Assembly (NCBI GenBank): GCA_013140485.1
Contig: JABFSS010000087.1
Coordinates: forward strand, 1 to 16,482
DNA length: 16,482 bases
Direction: 5' to 3'
DNA from: Candidatus Peribacteraceae bacterium
Lineage (GTDB): Bacteria; Patescibacteriota; Gracilibacteria; Peribacterales; Peribacteraceae
Positions within the stretch are counted from its first letter, which is position 1. Each line of letters opens with the position of its first letter. The notes below the pieces were generated by a model. The model searched no databases, was not told where the DNA came from, and saw only the letters and a list, made by a program, of their open reading frames with translations. Positions 1 through 6,145 of this stretch are shown piece by piece. The translations under genes and the position numbers were made by a program.

Positions 1-339
1 GATTTGAACATTGATCATCAACTGACATTCCGCGCGGTGCTGACGGCAACGCGTCCGATGAAAAGTTCGACGGTAAAGATGGTCTACGGATACGAAGTAC
101 GCTCTTCGACCGAGTGGGCTTTTAAACAATTCGCGCCGGCATTCACTCCGACCACGTTCTGTGACGTCTCAGCGACAGTAGAAAAGAAGATCAAAGCGAT
201 GGAAATGTACGAGGGAGAGGCCCGCAAGTTCCCGCATCCCCGCAGTGCAGAAGCATTGAAGGCAACGGCGCAGTACTGGGGCAGCGTGGCGGGGCTCGCC
301 GCGGCGGAGCCGTTTCAATTGATTCGGGAGGTTTGTTAA
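1..339 (+). CDS. PIG-L/LmbE-family deacetylase, C-terminal part (5' truncated by window edge)
   Basis: The frame is open from base 1 and ends at TAA 337-339, so this is the last 112 codons of a longer gene; any TTG/ATG inside it is not the true start. The residues DLNIDH followed by LTF at the very beginning match the second zinc-binding histidine motif of PIG-L/LmbE deacetylases, and the ending (EGEARKFPHPRS, then QYWGSVAGL and AEPFQLIRE) is the usual C-terminus of the bacterial subgroup found in nonulosonate and other surface-sugar loci. Family members are Zn-dependent hydrolases that remove N-acetyl groups from amino sugars. The N-terminal HPDD-type zinc motif lies outside the window and cannot be checked. 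Its place near pseI suggests N-deacetylation of a sugar precursor, perhaps to allow a different N-acyl group; that role is inference. Family call is strong, substrate unknown. Confidence 0.82.
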   Translation, partial: DLNIDHQLTFRAVLTATRPMKSSTVKMVYGYEVRSSTEWAFKQFAPAFTPTTFCDVSATVEKKIKAMEMYEGEARKFPHPRSAEALKATAQYWGSVAGLAAAEPFQLIREVC

Positions 340-342
340 TCA

Positions 343-395
343 GGTGTCATCCCGAGTAGCCCGTTGCGGAGCAACGGGCGTAACGAGGGATCACC
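343..395. repeat. REP-like palindrome between convergent gene ends
   Basis: A perfect 9-bp stem (359-367 GCCCGTTGC with 371-379 GCAACGGGC, loop GGA) is nested in an outer imperfect stem (GGTGTCATCCC at 343-353 against GGGATCACC at 387-395). The outer CATCCCGAG...CGAGGGATC form is the type of short dispersed palindrome found in many copies in bacterial genomes. It fills the whole gap between the deacetylase stop (339) and the methyltransferase stop (391) and overlaps the latter by a few bases. No T-run follows the stem on either strand, so a repeat element or processing/RNA-stability site is more likely than a classical terminator, although it could stop both converging transcripts. Confidence 0.65.
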
Positions 396-1536
396 GCAGC
401 TTCGGCACCTCTTTGATTCTCTCCTGAACGTGCGGCTTGCGCGGGCCTCGCTTTTCAAACGCCATCATCATGAATCCTGTCTTGAGATCGGCCAAGCTGA
501 CGTCGCCGCGGAACTGCTTGATGTCCTCCATGACGTCCTTGAGCTTGGAATCTTCGAACTGGTCCAGAAAGTAGGGCGTCATGCTGGTGCGGCGGAAGTA
601 ATTGCGCAGCGTCATGCAACGGTGCTCGCCGAGGACGTACAGATCGTTCTTGTCGGCGATATCACAGTACTGTTTCGGCACCAGAACGTTGCCCTGGTGA
701 TAGTAATCGCGGCGTTTGAGGAGCCAGTCCGCCTCTTTTGCAGAGAAATTTTCCGCCGCGTACCGAATGAAATCGTCGCGCGTCAGGCGCTGCGTCACGT
801 ACGGGAAGTGCCCCACGACGTCGGTGGTATTCACCGGAAACCACCAATACTCGAAGAGAAAGACGAAGATGCCGCCGGGATTGAGAATCGACGAAACGCG
901 CTTGAAGAGGTGCTCCGGATCGAAGTAATCGAGGCAGCCCATCGCGGAGACGAAATCGTACTTCCGTTTGAAGTCGTACGTGTTGACGTCGCCGATCGTA
1001 TACGTGCCGAGGTCCGGCTCCCGGACCATCTTGATGTCCCACCCGAAATTTCGGTCGGGCTGCAGGCCGAATTCGCGCGCTTGGGATTGCGCCCAGTCGT
1101 AGTACTTCGGATTTGCGAGACCTGCGAGACGCCGCGGCACGCGGATGCCGCGGACCTTGGGAGCGAAGACGTCGCGCATGCGCGTCTTGAAGAGCGGAGT
1201 CGAGAGACGTTTGTAATACGGCTTGAGATCGATCGTTTCCACGTACTCCGTTCCCTCCCCTTTGATGAGACGCGCCACGACGGCTTCTCGGCCGCCGATC
1301 TCAAGCGCACTTCCCCACGGACCTTTGACTCCGAGCGAGTGAAGGAACTTCCGTGCGACCGCGTACTCGACGAGGTCCTTTCGGAAACTGGAGTACGACA
1401 TCGGGGAGGTCATAAAACCCTCGGCCTCCTGGTCCGACCAATCGTTTTCCCACGGATTTCGGGCATGCGCCTCCAAGTATCCTTCGACGAAGGGAATTTG
1501 CCGCCCGAAGGACGTCGTGAACGATTTGTTAGCCAT
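391..1536 (-). CDS. Class I SAM-dependent methyltransferase (381 aa)
   Basis: A Rossmann-type methyltransferase is visible in the middle of the protein: motif I SALEIGGREA (about 76-85), an acidic residue after the second strand (D103 in ETIDLKPYY), GDVNTYDF then YDFVSAMGCLDYFDPE (about 182-208) as the ribose/adenine and post-II region, and LNPGG (218-222) before the next strand. The N-terminal 70 residues and the aromatic-rich C-terminal half do not match anything I recognise and probably form the substrate cap. The C-terminus is basic. The ATG at 1536 is chosen because it is the first in frame after a good sigma70-like promoter on this strand; no Shine-Dalgarno sequence is present. It is divergent from the methyltransferase/oxygenase module at 1640 and convergent with the deacetylase. 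A role in O- or N-methylation of the surface glycan is inferred from context. It is not an obvious paralogue of the two small methyltransferases downstream. Confidence 0.85.
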   Translation of the reverse strand: MANKSFTTSFGRQIPFVEGYLEAHARNPWENDWSDQEAEGFMTSPMSYSSFRKDLVEYAVARKFLHSLGVKGPWGSALEIGGREAVVARLIKGEGTEYVETIDLKPYYKRLSTPLFKTRMRDVFAPKVRGIRVPRRLAGLANPKYYDWAQSQAREFGLQPDRNFGWDIKMVREPDLGTYTIGDVNTYDFKRKYDFVSAMGCLDYFDPEHLFKRVSSILNPGGIFVFLFEYWWFPVNTTDVVGHFPYVTQRLTRDDFIRYAAENFSAKEADWLLKRRDYYHQGNVLVPKQYCDIADKNDLYVLGEHRCMTLRNYFRRTSMTPYFLDQFEDSKLKDVMEDIKQFRGDVSLADLKTGFMMMAFEKRGPRKPHVQERIKEVPKLR

Positions 1537-1595
1537 ACGAAAGAGAGGAAGTGAAAGACGCTTCTCAATACGGGAAATCGACCTTTCTTGGCATT

Positions 1596-1625
1596 GTTAT
1601 AGCATGGCCGTGCGCGCGGGGGCAA
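1596..1625 (-). promoter_or_regulatory. Candidate sigma70-type promoter for the 381-aa methyltransferase
   Basis: On the minus strand TTGCCC (1625-1620) is followed after 18 bases by TATAAC (1601-1596), which matches the -10 consensus at five of six positions. The predicted transcript would start near 1589 and carry a leader of about 50 bases before the ATG at 1536. Hexamer matching only; no experimental support. Confidence 0.4.
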
Positions 1626-1633
1626 CCTATCAT
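1605..1633 (+). promoter_or_regulatory. Candidate promoter for a leaderless transcript of the first methyltransferase/oxygenase module
   Basis: TATCAT at 1628-1633 matches the -10 consensus at five of six positions and lies six bases before the ATG at 1640, so transcription would begin at or next to the start codon. The -35 position 17 bases upstream (TGGCCG, 1605-1610) is poor. It overlaps the oppositely directed candidate promoter at 1596-1625, so the two divergent units may interfere with each other. Confidence 0.3.
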
Positions 1634-1639
1634 AGCTCT

Positions 1640-2398
1640 ATGAAGAAAACCGTTGCACGCATGCTCAAAGCCCTGCACTTGTGGGAATTTGCCTTCCGCG
1701 TGAGAAGGTTTCTCTGCCAGTTCCTCCGGATCGACGCCGTGCGCGGCGCCGTGGGATGGGCACGGTATTTCCTGTACTCGACTCTCCTGCGACGATTGAA
1801 GACGCTGCAGCCCGCGACGAGTGACGTCATCCACAATACCGTCTTTCACAACATGAAGCGCGTGCGCTCCTTCTATGAACTCTCGGCGCCGCGGTCGAGC
1901 CTGCTCGTGCATCCGCTCTCCTCGATTCGCGTGAGCAAGTCTTCTCCGATTTTGAGCATCGGACCGCGCACGGAAGGCGAACTGTTGAATTTGATCGGAT
2001 ACGGATTCCATAACGTCCGCGGTCTGGACCTGATCACGTATTCGCCGTGGGTGGACGCGGGCGACATGCACGCGATGCCATATAAGGACGGTCAATTTGG
2101 AATCATCATCATGGGGTGGGTCATCGCGTACAGCAATGACCGGCGCAAGGCCGCGGAGGAAGCCGTGCGCGTGGTGCGGAACGGCGGCATTATCGCCGTG
2201 GGTGCCGAGTACATGAGCAGGTCGGCGGAAGAAACGTCCGCGGTGATCGGATACGACCTGCCCCTGACGCCGATCCAATCGGTGGCGGAGATACTCGGGT
2301 ACTTCGGCGACGCGGTCGACCATGTGTATTTCTCTCAGGATCCGCCTCCAGGCTCCAATAAATGCGATGTCATGGCTATTTTCTCGGTCAAGAAGTAA
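1640..2398 (+). CDS. Small SAM methyltransferase, copy 1 of a duplicated pair (252 aa)
   Basis: The protein has a methyltransferase core with an altered glycine loop, ILSIGPRTEGEL (104-115), then NVRGLDLITYSPW with the acidic D130, GDMHAMPY (141-148, the usual D/N-x-x-x-LPY site before motif IV), FGIIIMGWVIAYS and a late VRNGGIIAVG strand. This is the Methyltransf_11-like order. The first 55 residues are basic, aromatic and hydrophobic and could sit on a membrane surface. The in-frame ORF is open further upstream, but the ATG at 1640 gives the same MKK start as the paralogue at 3347-4072, so I take it as the true start. The stop is 10 bases before the oxygenase gene, implying one operon. Identity to the 3347-4072 product is high through the core (for example FSVKK at both C-termini). 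The substrate is unknown. Confidence 0.85.
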   Translation: MKKTVARMLKALHLWEFAFRVRRFLCQFLRIDAVRGAVGWARYFLYSTLLRRLKTLQPATSDVIHNTVFHNMKRVRSFYELSAPRSSLLVHPLSSIRVSKSSPILSIGPRTEGELLNLIGYGFHNVRGLDLITYSPWVDAGDMHAMPYKDGQFGIIIMGWVIAYSNDRRKAAEEAVRVVRNGGIIAVGAEYMSRSAEETSAVIGYDLPLTPIQSVAEILGYFGDAVDHVYFSQDPPPGSNKCDVMAIFSVKK

Positions 2399-2408
2399 AT
2401 TGTCAGTC

Positions 2409-3344
2409 ATGCCAAGCCTGCTGAATACCGCCGCCGACGCCGTCATCAAGCGGATCCATCGTTCGCCCTTTTATTATCGGAAGTACAACAACACACTCTC
2501 ATACCGTCTCAACAAGCTGTATATCGACTTCGCCCGCGAATGTTCACAAAAATATGCCGCTGATCATCCCGGCGTGATCTTGCCGCCGTCGCCCATCAAG
2601 GACACTCCCGCCGTCGCCTTCCGCGGAGTGTTTTCCAAGGAGAAAGCGCGCGCGATATCCGAGAAGATGGGGCAATTGATCGAATCGAAAGACCCCTCCG
2701 CGTATTTCCCCCCGCACAAGCAGGGAGGAGGCCTGATGGCGGAGATCCGGTCTCCGCTGAAAACTCTCGGCGCCGACTCTGTGGAAGCGTTCCGCGACCC
2801 CGCGGTGCACGACGCACTGCTGCGGTTCTTCGGCGGCAACTATCGAATCAAAGGGGCAGCGGCCTGGAGATCTTTCGCAACCAAGGAGGAGGACGCCGTG
2901 TCCTGGCTCTGGCACAGCGACACGAACCCTCCGTTCACCTGCAAGATGTTCGTGCATCTGACGCCGGCCAACGCCGAAAAAGGCGCCACTGAGCTGATGA
3001 ATCGCGAGGACACGATGGCATACAGGCGCGCCGGGTACTTTGGGCAATTCGGCAATGAACGGCGCAGCGATCTTGATGCGTTCGCCAAAGAACATGGCCT
3101 CCCTTACCGCCCGCTGCGCATCGACGTCGAAGCCGGGGACGCGACACTCTTTGATCAGAACTTCCTTCATAGGGCAGTCGCTCCCAAATCCGGATACCGA
3201 GATGTCATCCAGTTTCTGATGATCCCAAGCCTCATTTCGTGGGACGAGGACTACAAGCAGAATCCCGAGCGGCTGCTGTCCGCCGAAGGCGGCTTCCCGA
3301 AAGACCCGCGTAGGCCGGACGGATCAGGATCGGCGATGATGTAA
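2409..3344 (+). CDS. PhyH-like Fe(II)/2-oxoglutarate dioxygenase, copy 1 (311 aa)
   Basis: The iron-binding facial triad of the phytanoyl-CoA dioxygenase family can be read directly: WHSD gives the H-x-D pair (H169, D171) and FLHRAVAP gives the distal histidine (H254), followed ten residues later by R264 in SGYRD, the expected 2-oxoglutarate carboxylate ligand. TNPPFTCKMFVHLTP follows the H-x-D strand as usual. An N-terminal extension of about 65 residues with the conserved pattern RKYNNTLSYRLN is shared only with the paralogue at 4069-4992. The ATG at 2409 is chosen because that paralogue also starts MP at the matching position; an upstream ATG at 2367 would overlap the methyltransferase. 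Family members hydroxylate aliphatic or acyl carbons using O2 and 2-oxoglutarate. Substrate here is unknown; coupling to the adjacent methyltransferase is inferred from duplication of both genes. Confidence 0.87.
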   Translation: MPSLLNTAADAVIKRIHRSPFYYRKYNNTLSYRLNKLYIDFARECSQKYAADHPGVILPPSPIKDTPAVAFRGVFSKEKARAISEKMGQLIESKDPSAYFPPHKQGGGLMAEIRSPLKTLGADSVEAFRDPAVHDALLRFFGGNYRIKGAAAWRSFATKEEDAVSWLWHSDTNPPFTCKMFVHLTPANAEKGATELMNREDTMAYRRAGYFGQFGNERRSDLDAFAKEHGLPYRPLRIDVEAGDATLFDQNFLHRAVAPKSGYRDVIQFLMIPSLISWDEDYKQNPERLLSAEGGFPKDPRRPDGSGSAMM

Positions 3345-3346
3345 TG

Positions 3347-4072
3347 TCACTTCTTCACGGAGAAGAGCACCAGGAGATCCCACTTTTCGCATGGGCCGTC
3401 CGGGAGATCCTGCCGGAAGAAAATGCGATCGACGCTTTCCCCGAAGAGCTCGAGGATTTCCGCCACCGACGTGATCCTCTTTTCATCGCACAGTTCATAC
3501 CCGACTTTTTTCGATAATTCTTCCGCGGATTCCGCGCGGTATTCCACTCCAACGGCGATGATTCCGCCCGGACGCGTGACGCGAACGGCTTCTTGCGCCG
3601 CTTTTTTCCTGTTATCGCTGTACGCCAGCACCCATCCCATGATGACGGCCCCGAATCGATCGGTCTCATACGGCATCGCATGCATATCCCCGAGATCGAT
3701 CCATGGCGAATAGGAAATGAGATCGAGTCCCCGGACGTTACGGAAACCGAGTCCCCAAAAATTCAGGAGCTCGCCTTCGGACCGCGGCCCAATGGAGAGT
3801 ATGGGAGAAGATTTGCTGAAGCGGAGAGCGGCCAGCGGGTACAGCAACCGGTGGGAACGCGGCACGGCCAGCCCGCGGAGATTTTGGAGACCCAGCAGAT
3901 TGTGATGGACCGCGTTCACGCCGATGTCGCCCGTGGACGGGCTGACCGTCTTCAGGCGTCGGAGGACTTTGACGAACCAGACGTAGCGGACAACCGCGAC
4001 GAAGAGCCGAATCACGCTGACGCGCAGCAGCTGATAAAAAAACTCCCTCACGTTGGAGAGAAATTTTTTCAT
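3347..4072 (-). CDS. Small SAM methyltransferase, copy 2 (241 aa)
   Basis: Paralogue of the 1640-2398 product: ILSIGPRSEGEL (91-102), NVRGLDLISYSPW (D117), GDMHAMPY (128-135), GAVIMGWVLAYSD and TRPGGIIAVGVEY, ending in the same FSVKK. The N-terminal 40 residues are strongly hydrophobic and basic (FFYQLL...FVAVVRYVWF), suggesting peripheral membrane contact. The frame is open much further upstream, but ATG 4072 matches the paralogue's MKK start and overlaps the preceding oxygenase stop by four bases (ATGA), a classic translational-coupling junction. Gene order is oxygenase then methyltransferase, the reverse of copy 1. Only two bases separate its stop from the oxygenase copy 1 stop at 3344. 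The glycine loop is as unusual as in copy 1, which argues for a subfamily trait rather than decay. Confidence 0.86.
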   Translation of the reverse strand: MKKFLSNVREFFYQLLRVSVIRLFVAVVRYVWFVKVLRRLKTVSPSTGDIGVNAVHHNLLGLQNLRGLAVPRSHRLLYPLAALRFSKSSPILSIGPRSEGELLNFWGLGFRNVRGLDLISYSPWIDLGDMHAMPYETDRFGAVIMGWVLAYSDNRKKAAQEAVRVTRPGGIIAVGVEYRAESAEELSKKVGYELCDEKRITSVAEILELFGESVDRIFFRQDLPDGPCEKWDLLVLFSVKK

Positions 4073-4992
4073 GCCCGTCGGGGATTTTTCGGGTAGAGCG
4101 GCACGCGAAGCTGCGCGCTGTCGATGCCGTCCTTCGCCAGTTGCTCGTCCCATGGAACGGGGTTCGGCAAAAGGAAAAATTCCATGACATCCCGGTATCC
4201 CGTGCGGGGAGCGACGGCGCGGTGCAGAAAGTTTTGGTTGAAGAGCGACACGTCCCCCGCTGAAACATCGAAGTGGAACGGCCTGTAGGGCAAATTGTGT
4301 TTCTTTGCGAATTCCTGAATCCCCTGATCCCCCATCCGCTCGCTCCCGTACTGGTCGCCGAAATATCCCGCGCGGCGGTACGCGGCGGTGTCGGCGGGCG
4401 TCATAAAATCCGTCGCGCCCGTCTCGGCCGTGGCCGACGTCAGATGAAGGAACACTTTGCAGGAATACGGAGGGTTGGCGTCGGTATGCCAGTTCCAGGA
4501 CGAGGCGATATGCGTCGACGGCAGCGTCCGGAAAGCCGAGACCCACTCCAGCCGGTAATCTCCGTGGAAGAACGCGAGAAGCGCTTGATGGAGGGCGGGA
4601 TTCTTGAAAATCTCAAGGTAGTCCGTGCCCATCGTCTGGAGAGGATGCTTGATTGTCTTGAGGAGACTCGAGTGTTTGTCATCTATTTTCACGAGTTCTT
4701 TATTGTTCTCGATGAAGCCGGAAATGACGGAGGAATACTGCCGGGCTTTGTCCGCCGGCATGACTTTCGGAAAAATCTGGGCGCTGTGCGTGCGGATTCG
4801 GGACTCGCCGAAATCCTGCAGCCCGTGGCGGGATGCATATTGGGCGGAGCAATACCGCTGGTAGCGCAAATACGTCTCATTCAAACGGATATCGAGTGAA
4901 TTGTTGTATCGAGTGGTATAGAGGGTGGAACGGACGATTTTCTTCAGGATCGGGTTGACGGTTCCCTGGAGAAATTTTGGGACAATGGGCAT
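4069..4992 (-). CDS. PhyH-like Fe(II)/2-oxoglutarate dioxygenase, copy 2 (307 aa)
   Basis: The catalytic triad is intact: NWHTD gives H169 and D171, FLHRAVAP gives H257, and R267 in TGYRD should bind 2-oxoglutarate. Similarity to copy 1 runs end to end, including RYNNSLDIRLN near residue 29, AYRRAGYFG near 205 and the AGDVSLFNQNFLHR block; the C-terminal 35 residues differ. Possible ATG starts are at 5019, 5001 and 4992. I choose 4992 because it gives the MP start matching copy 1, while the longer forms would almost meet pseI. No Shine-Dalgarno sequence is seen; a TACTAT at 5008-5003 could act as a -10 with a very short leader. It is first in a two-gene unit with the methyltransferase copy 2 and is divergent from pseI with about 50 bases between the starts. 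Confidence 0.87.
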   Translation of the reverse strand: MPIVPKFLQGTVNPILKKIVRSTLYTTRYNNSLDIRLNETYLRYQRYCSAQYASRHGLQDFGESRIRTHSAQIFPKVMPADKARQYSSVISGFIENNKELVKIDDKHSSLLKTIKHPLQTMGTDYLEIFKNPALHQALLAFFHGDYRLEWVSAFRTLPSTHIASSWNWHTDANPPYSCKVFLHLTSATAETGATDFMTPADTAAYRRAGYFGDQYGSERMGDQGIQEFAKKHNLPYRPFHFDVSAGDVSLFNQNFLHRAVAPRTGYRDVMEFFLLPNPVPWDEQLAKDGIDSAQLRVPLYPKNPRRA

Positions 4993-5043
4993 GCTGCGCA
5001 TGATAGTAGAATGCCTCATGACCGCAAGACGAACTTCCCCTTT

Positions 5044-6138
5044 ATGAGCACGCATATCACCATTCACGGCAGAACGATCGGCTCCGGCCGGCCGACGTAC
5101 GTCATCGCGGAGATGTCGGCCAATCACGGGCAGGATTTTTCGCGTGCGGTGGAGATCATCCGTGCGATGAAGGAATCGGGAGCCGACGCCGTGAAGATCC
5201 AGACCTACACCCCGGATACCATCACGATTGATTGTGACAATCCGTTCTTCGTCGACTGCCTGAAGGGGACGATCTGGGAGGGAAAGTCCCTCTATGCGCT
5301 CTACGGCGAGGCGTACACGCCCTGGGAATGGCAGGGAAAATTGAAAGAGGAAGCGGAATTGTTGGGAATGGATTTCTTTTCGACGCCGTTTGATATCACC
5401 GCGGTGGATTTTCTCGAGACGCTGAATGTCCCCGCCTACAAAATCGCGTCATTTGAATTGGTGCACCACCCGTTGCTCGCGCGTGTTGGCAAGACGCGCA
5501 AGCCCGTGATCCTCTCGACGGGCATGGCGACCAAAGAGGAGATCGCCGAAGCCGTCGGAGTGCTGCGTGCGGCGGGAACAGAAGAGATCTCGCTGCTCAA
5601 GTGCACCAGCGCGTACCCGGCGCGGATGGAGGACGCGAATTTACAGACTATTCCGGCAATGATGGCGGACTTCGGCGTTCCCGTGGGACTCTCGGACCAT
5701 ACGCTCGGCCATGCCGTCCCCGTCACCGCAGTGAGCAGAGGCGCCTGCATCGTGGAGAAGCACTTCGTGCTCGACCGCGAGCGCGACAAAGGTCCGGACA
5801 GCGCGTTCTCCATGGAGCCGCAGGAGTTCAAAGCGATGGTGGATGCCGTGCGAGAAGCGGAGAAGAACCCCGAAGCGGCGCCGATAGAGGAAAGCGCGCT
5901 CGGGAGCGTCACCTACGGACCGACGCGCGCCGACAAAGGGAGCGTTGTATTTCGTCCGTCCGTGTTCGTGATAGAAGATATCGCGGCCGGTGAGACATTC
6001 ACCGAAAAAAATGTCCGCATCATTCGGCCGGGGTACGGTCTGCCGCCGAAAGAACTGGGGAGCATCCTCGGGAAAACGGCGGTCGTATCCATACGCCGGG
6101 GGACGCCTTTCTCGCGAGAGCTAGCGATGGTAGGATAG
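5044..6138 (+). CDS. pseI: Pseudaminic acid synthase
   Basis: NeuB-family TIM-barrel synthase that condenses phosphoenolpyruvate with 2,4-diacetamido-2,4,6-trideoxy-L-altrose to give pseudaminic acid. Motifs in order: AEMSANHGQDF (22-32), KIQTYTPDTITID (51-63), FFSTPFD (111-117), KIASFE (133-138), LLKCTSAYPA (184-193), GLSDHTLG (215-222), EKHFVLD (238-244) and GPDSAFSMEP (250-259), then a C-terminal SAF/antifreeze-like domain (about 303-360) with RPGYGLPPK. The ANHGQDF and GPDSAFS forms point to the pseudaminate rather than the sialic or legionaminic branch. An ATG at 5011 is in frame, but 5044 is the usual family start position and gives 364 aa, slightly longer than typical; neither has a Shine-Dalgarno sequence. 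Other pse genes (B, C, H, G, F) are not in the window. The downstream capsule-type transferase begins seven bases after the stop. Confidence 0.93.
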   Translation: MSTHITIHGRTIGSGRPTYVIAEMSANHGQDFSRAVEIIRAMKESGADAVKIQTYTPDTITIDCDNPFFVDCLKGTIWEGKSLYALYGEAYTPWEWQGKLKEEAELLGMDFFSTPFDITAVDFLETLNVPAYKIASFELVHHPLLARVGKTRKPVILSTGMATKEEIAEAVGVLRAAGTEEISLLKCTSAYPARMEDANLQTIPAMMADFGVPVGLSDHTLGHAVPVTAVSRGACIVEKHFVLDRERDKGPDSAFSMEPQEFKAMVDAVREAEKNPEAAPIEESALGSVTYGPTRADKGSVVFRPSVFVIEDIAAGETFTEKNVRIIRPGYGLPPKELGSILGKTAVVSIRRGTPFSRELAMVG

Positions 6139-6145
6139 CGCACCC

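Noticed and set aside
364..1554. 396-codon open frame on the plus strand
   Set aside because: Antisense to the 381-aa methyltransferase, which has SAM-binding motifs; the plus-strand product is a charged shadow with no domain pattern.
1565..2449. 294-codon open frame on the minus strand
   Set aside because: Shadow of the methyltransferase copy 1, whose paralogue supports the plus-strand reading.
4073..4546. 158-residue N-terminal extension of methyltransferase copy 2
   Set aside because: It lies wholly within the oxygenase gene in another frame, and ATG 4072 matches the paralogue start and gives an ATGA overlap.
5044..6138. Sialic acid (neuB) or legionaminic acid synthase
   Set aside because: ANHGQDF, TYTPDTITID and GPDSAFS blocks fit the pseudaminate branch better than the NeuB/LegI forms.
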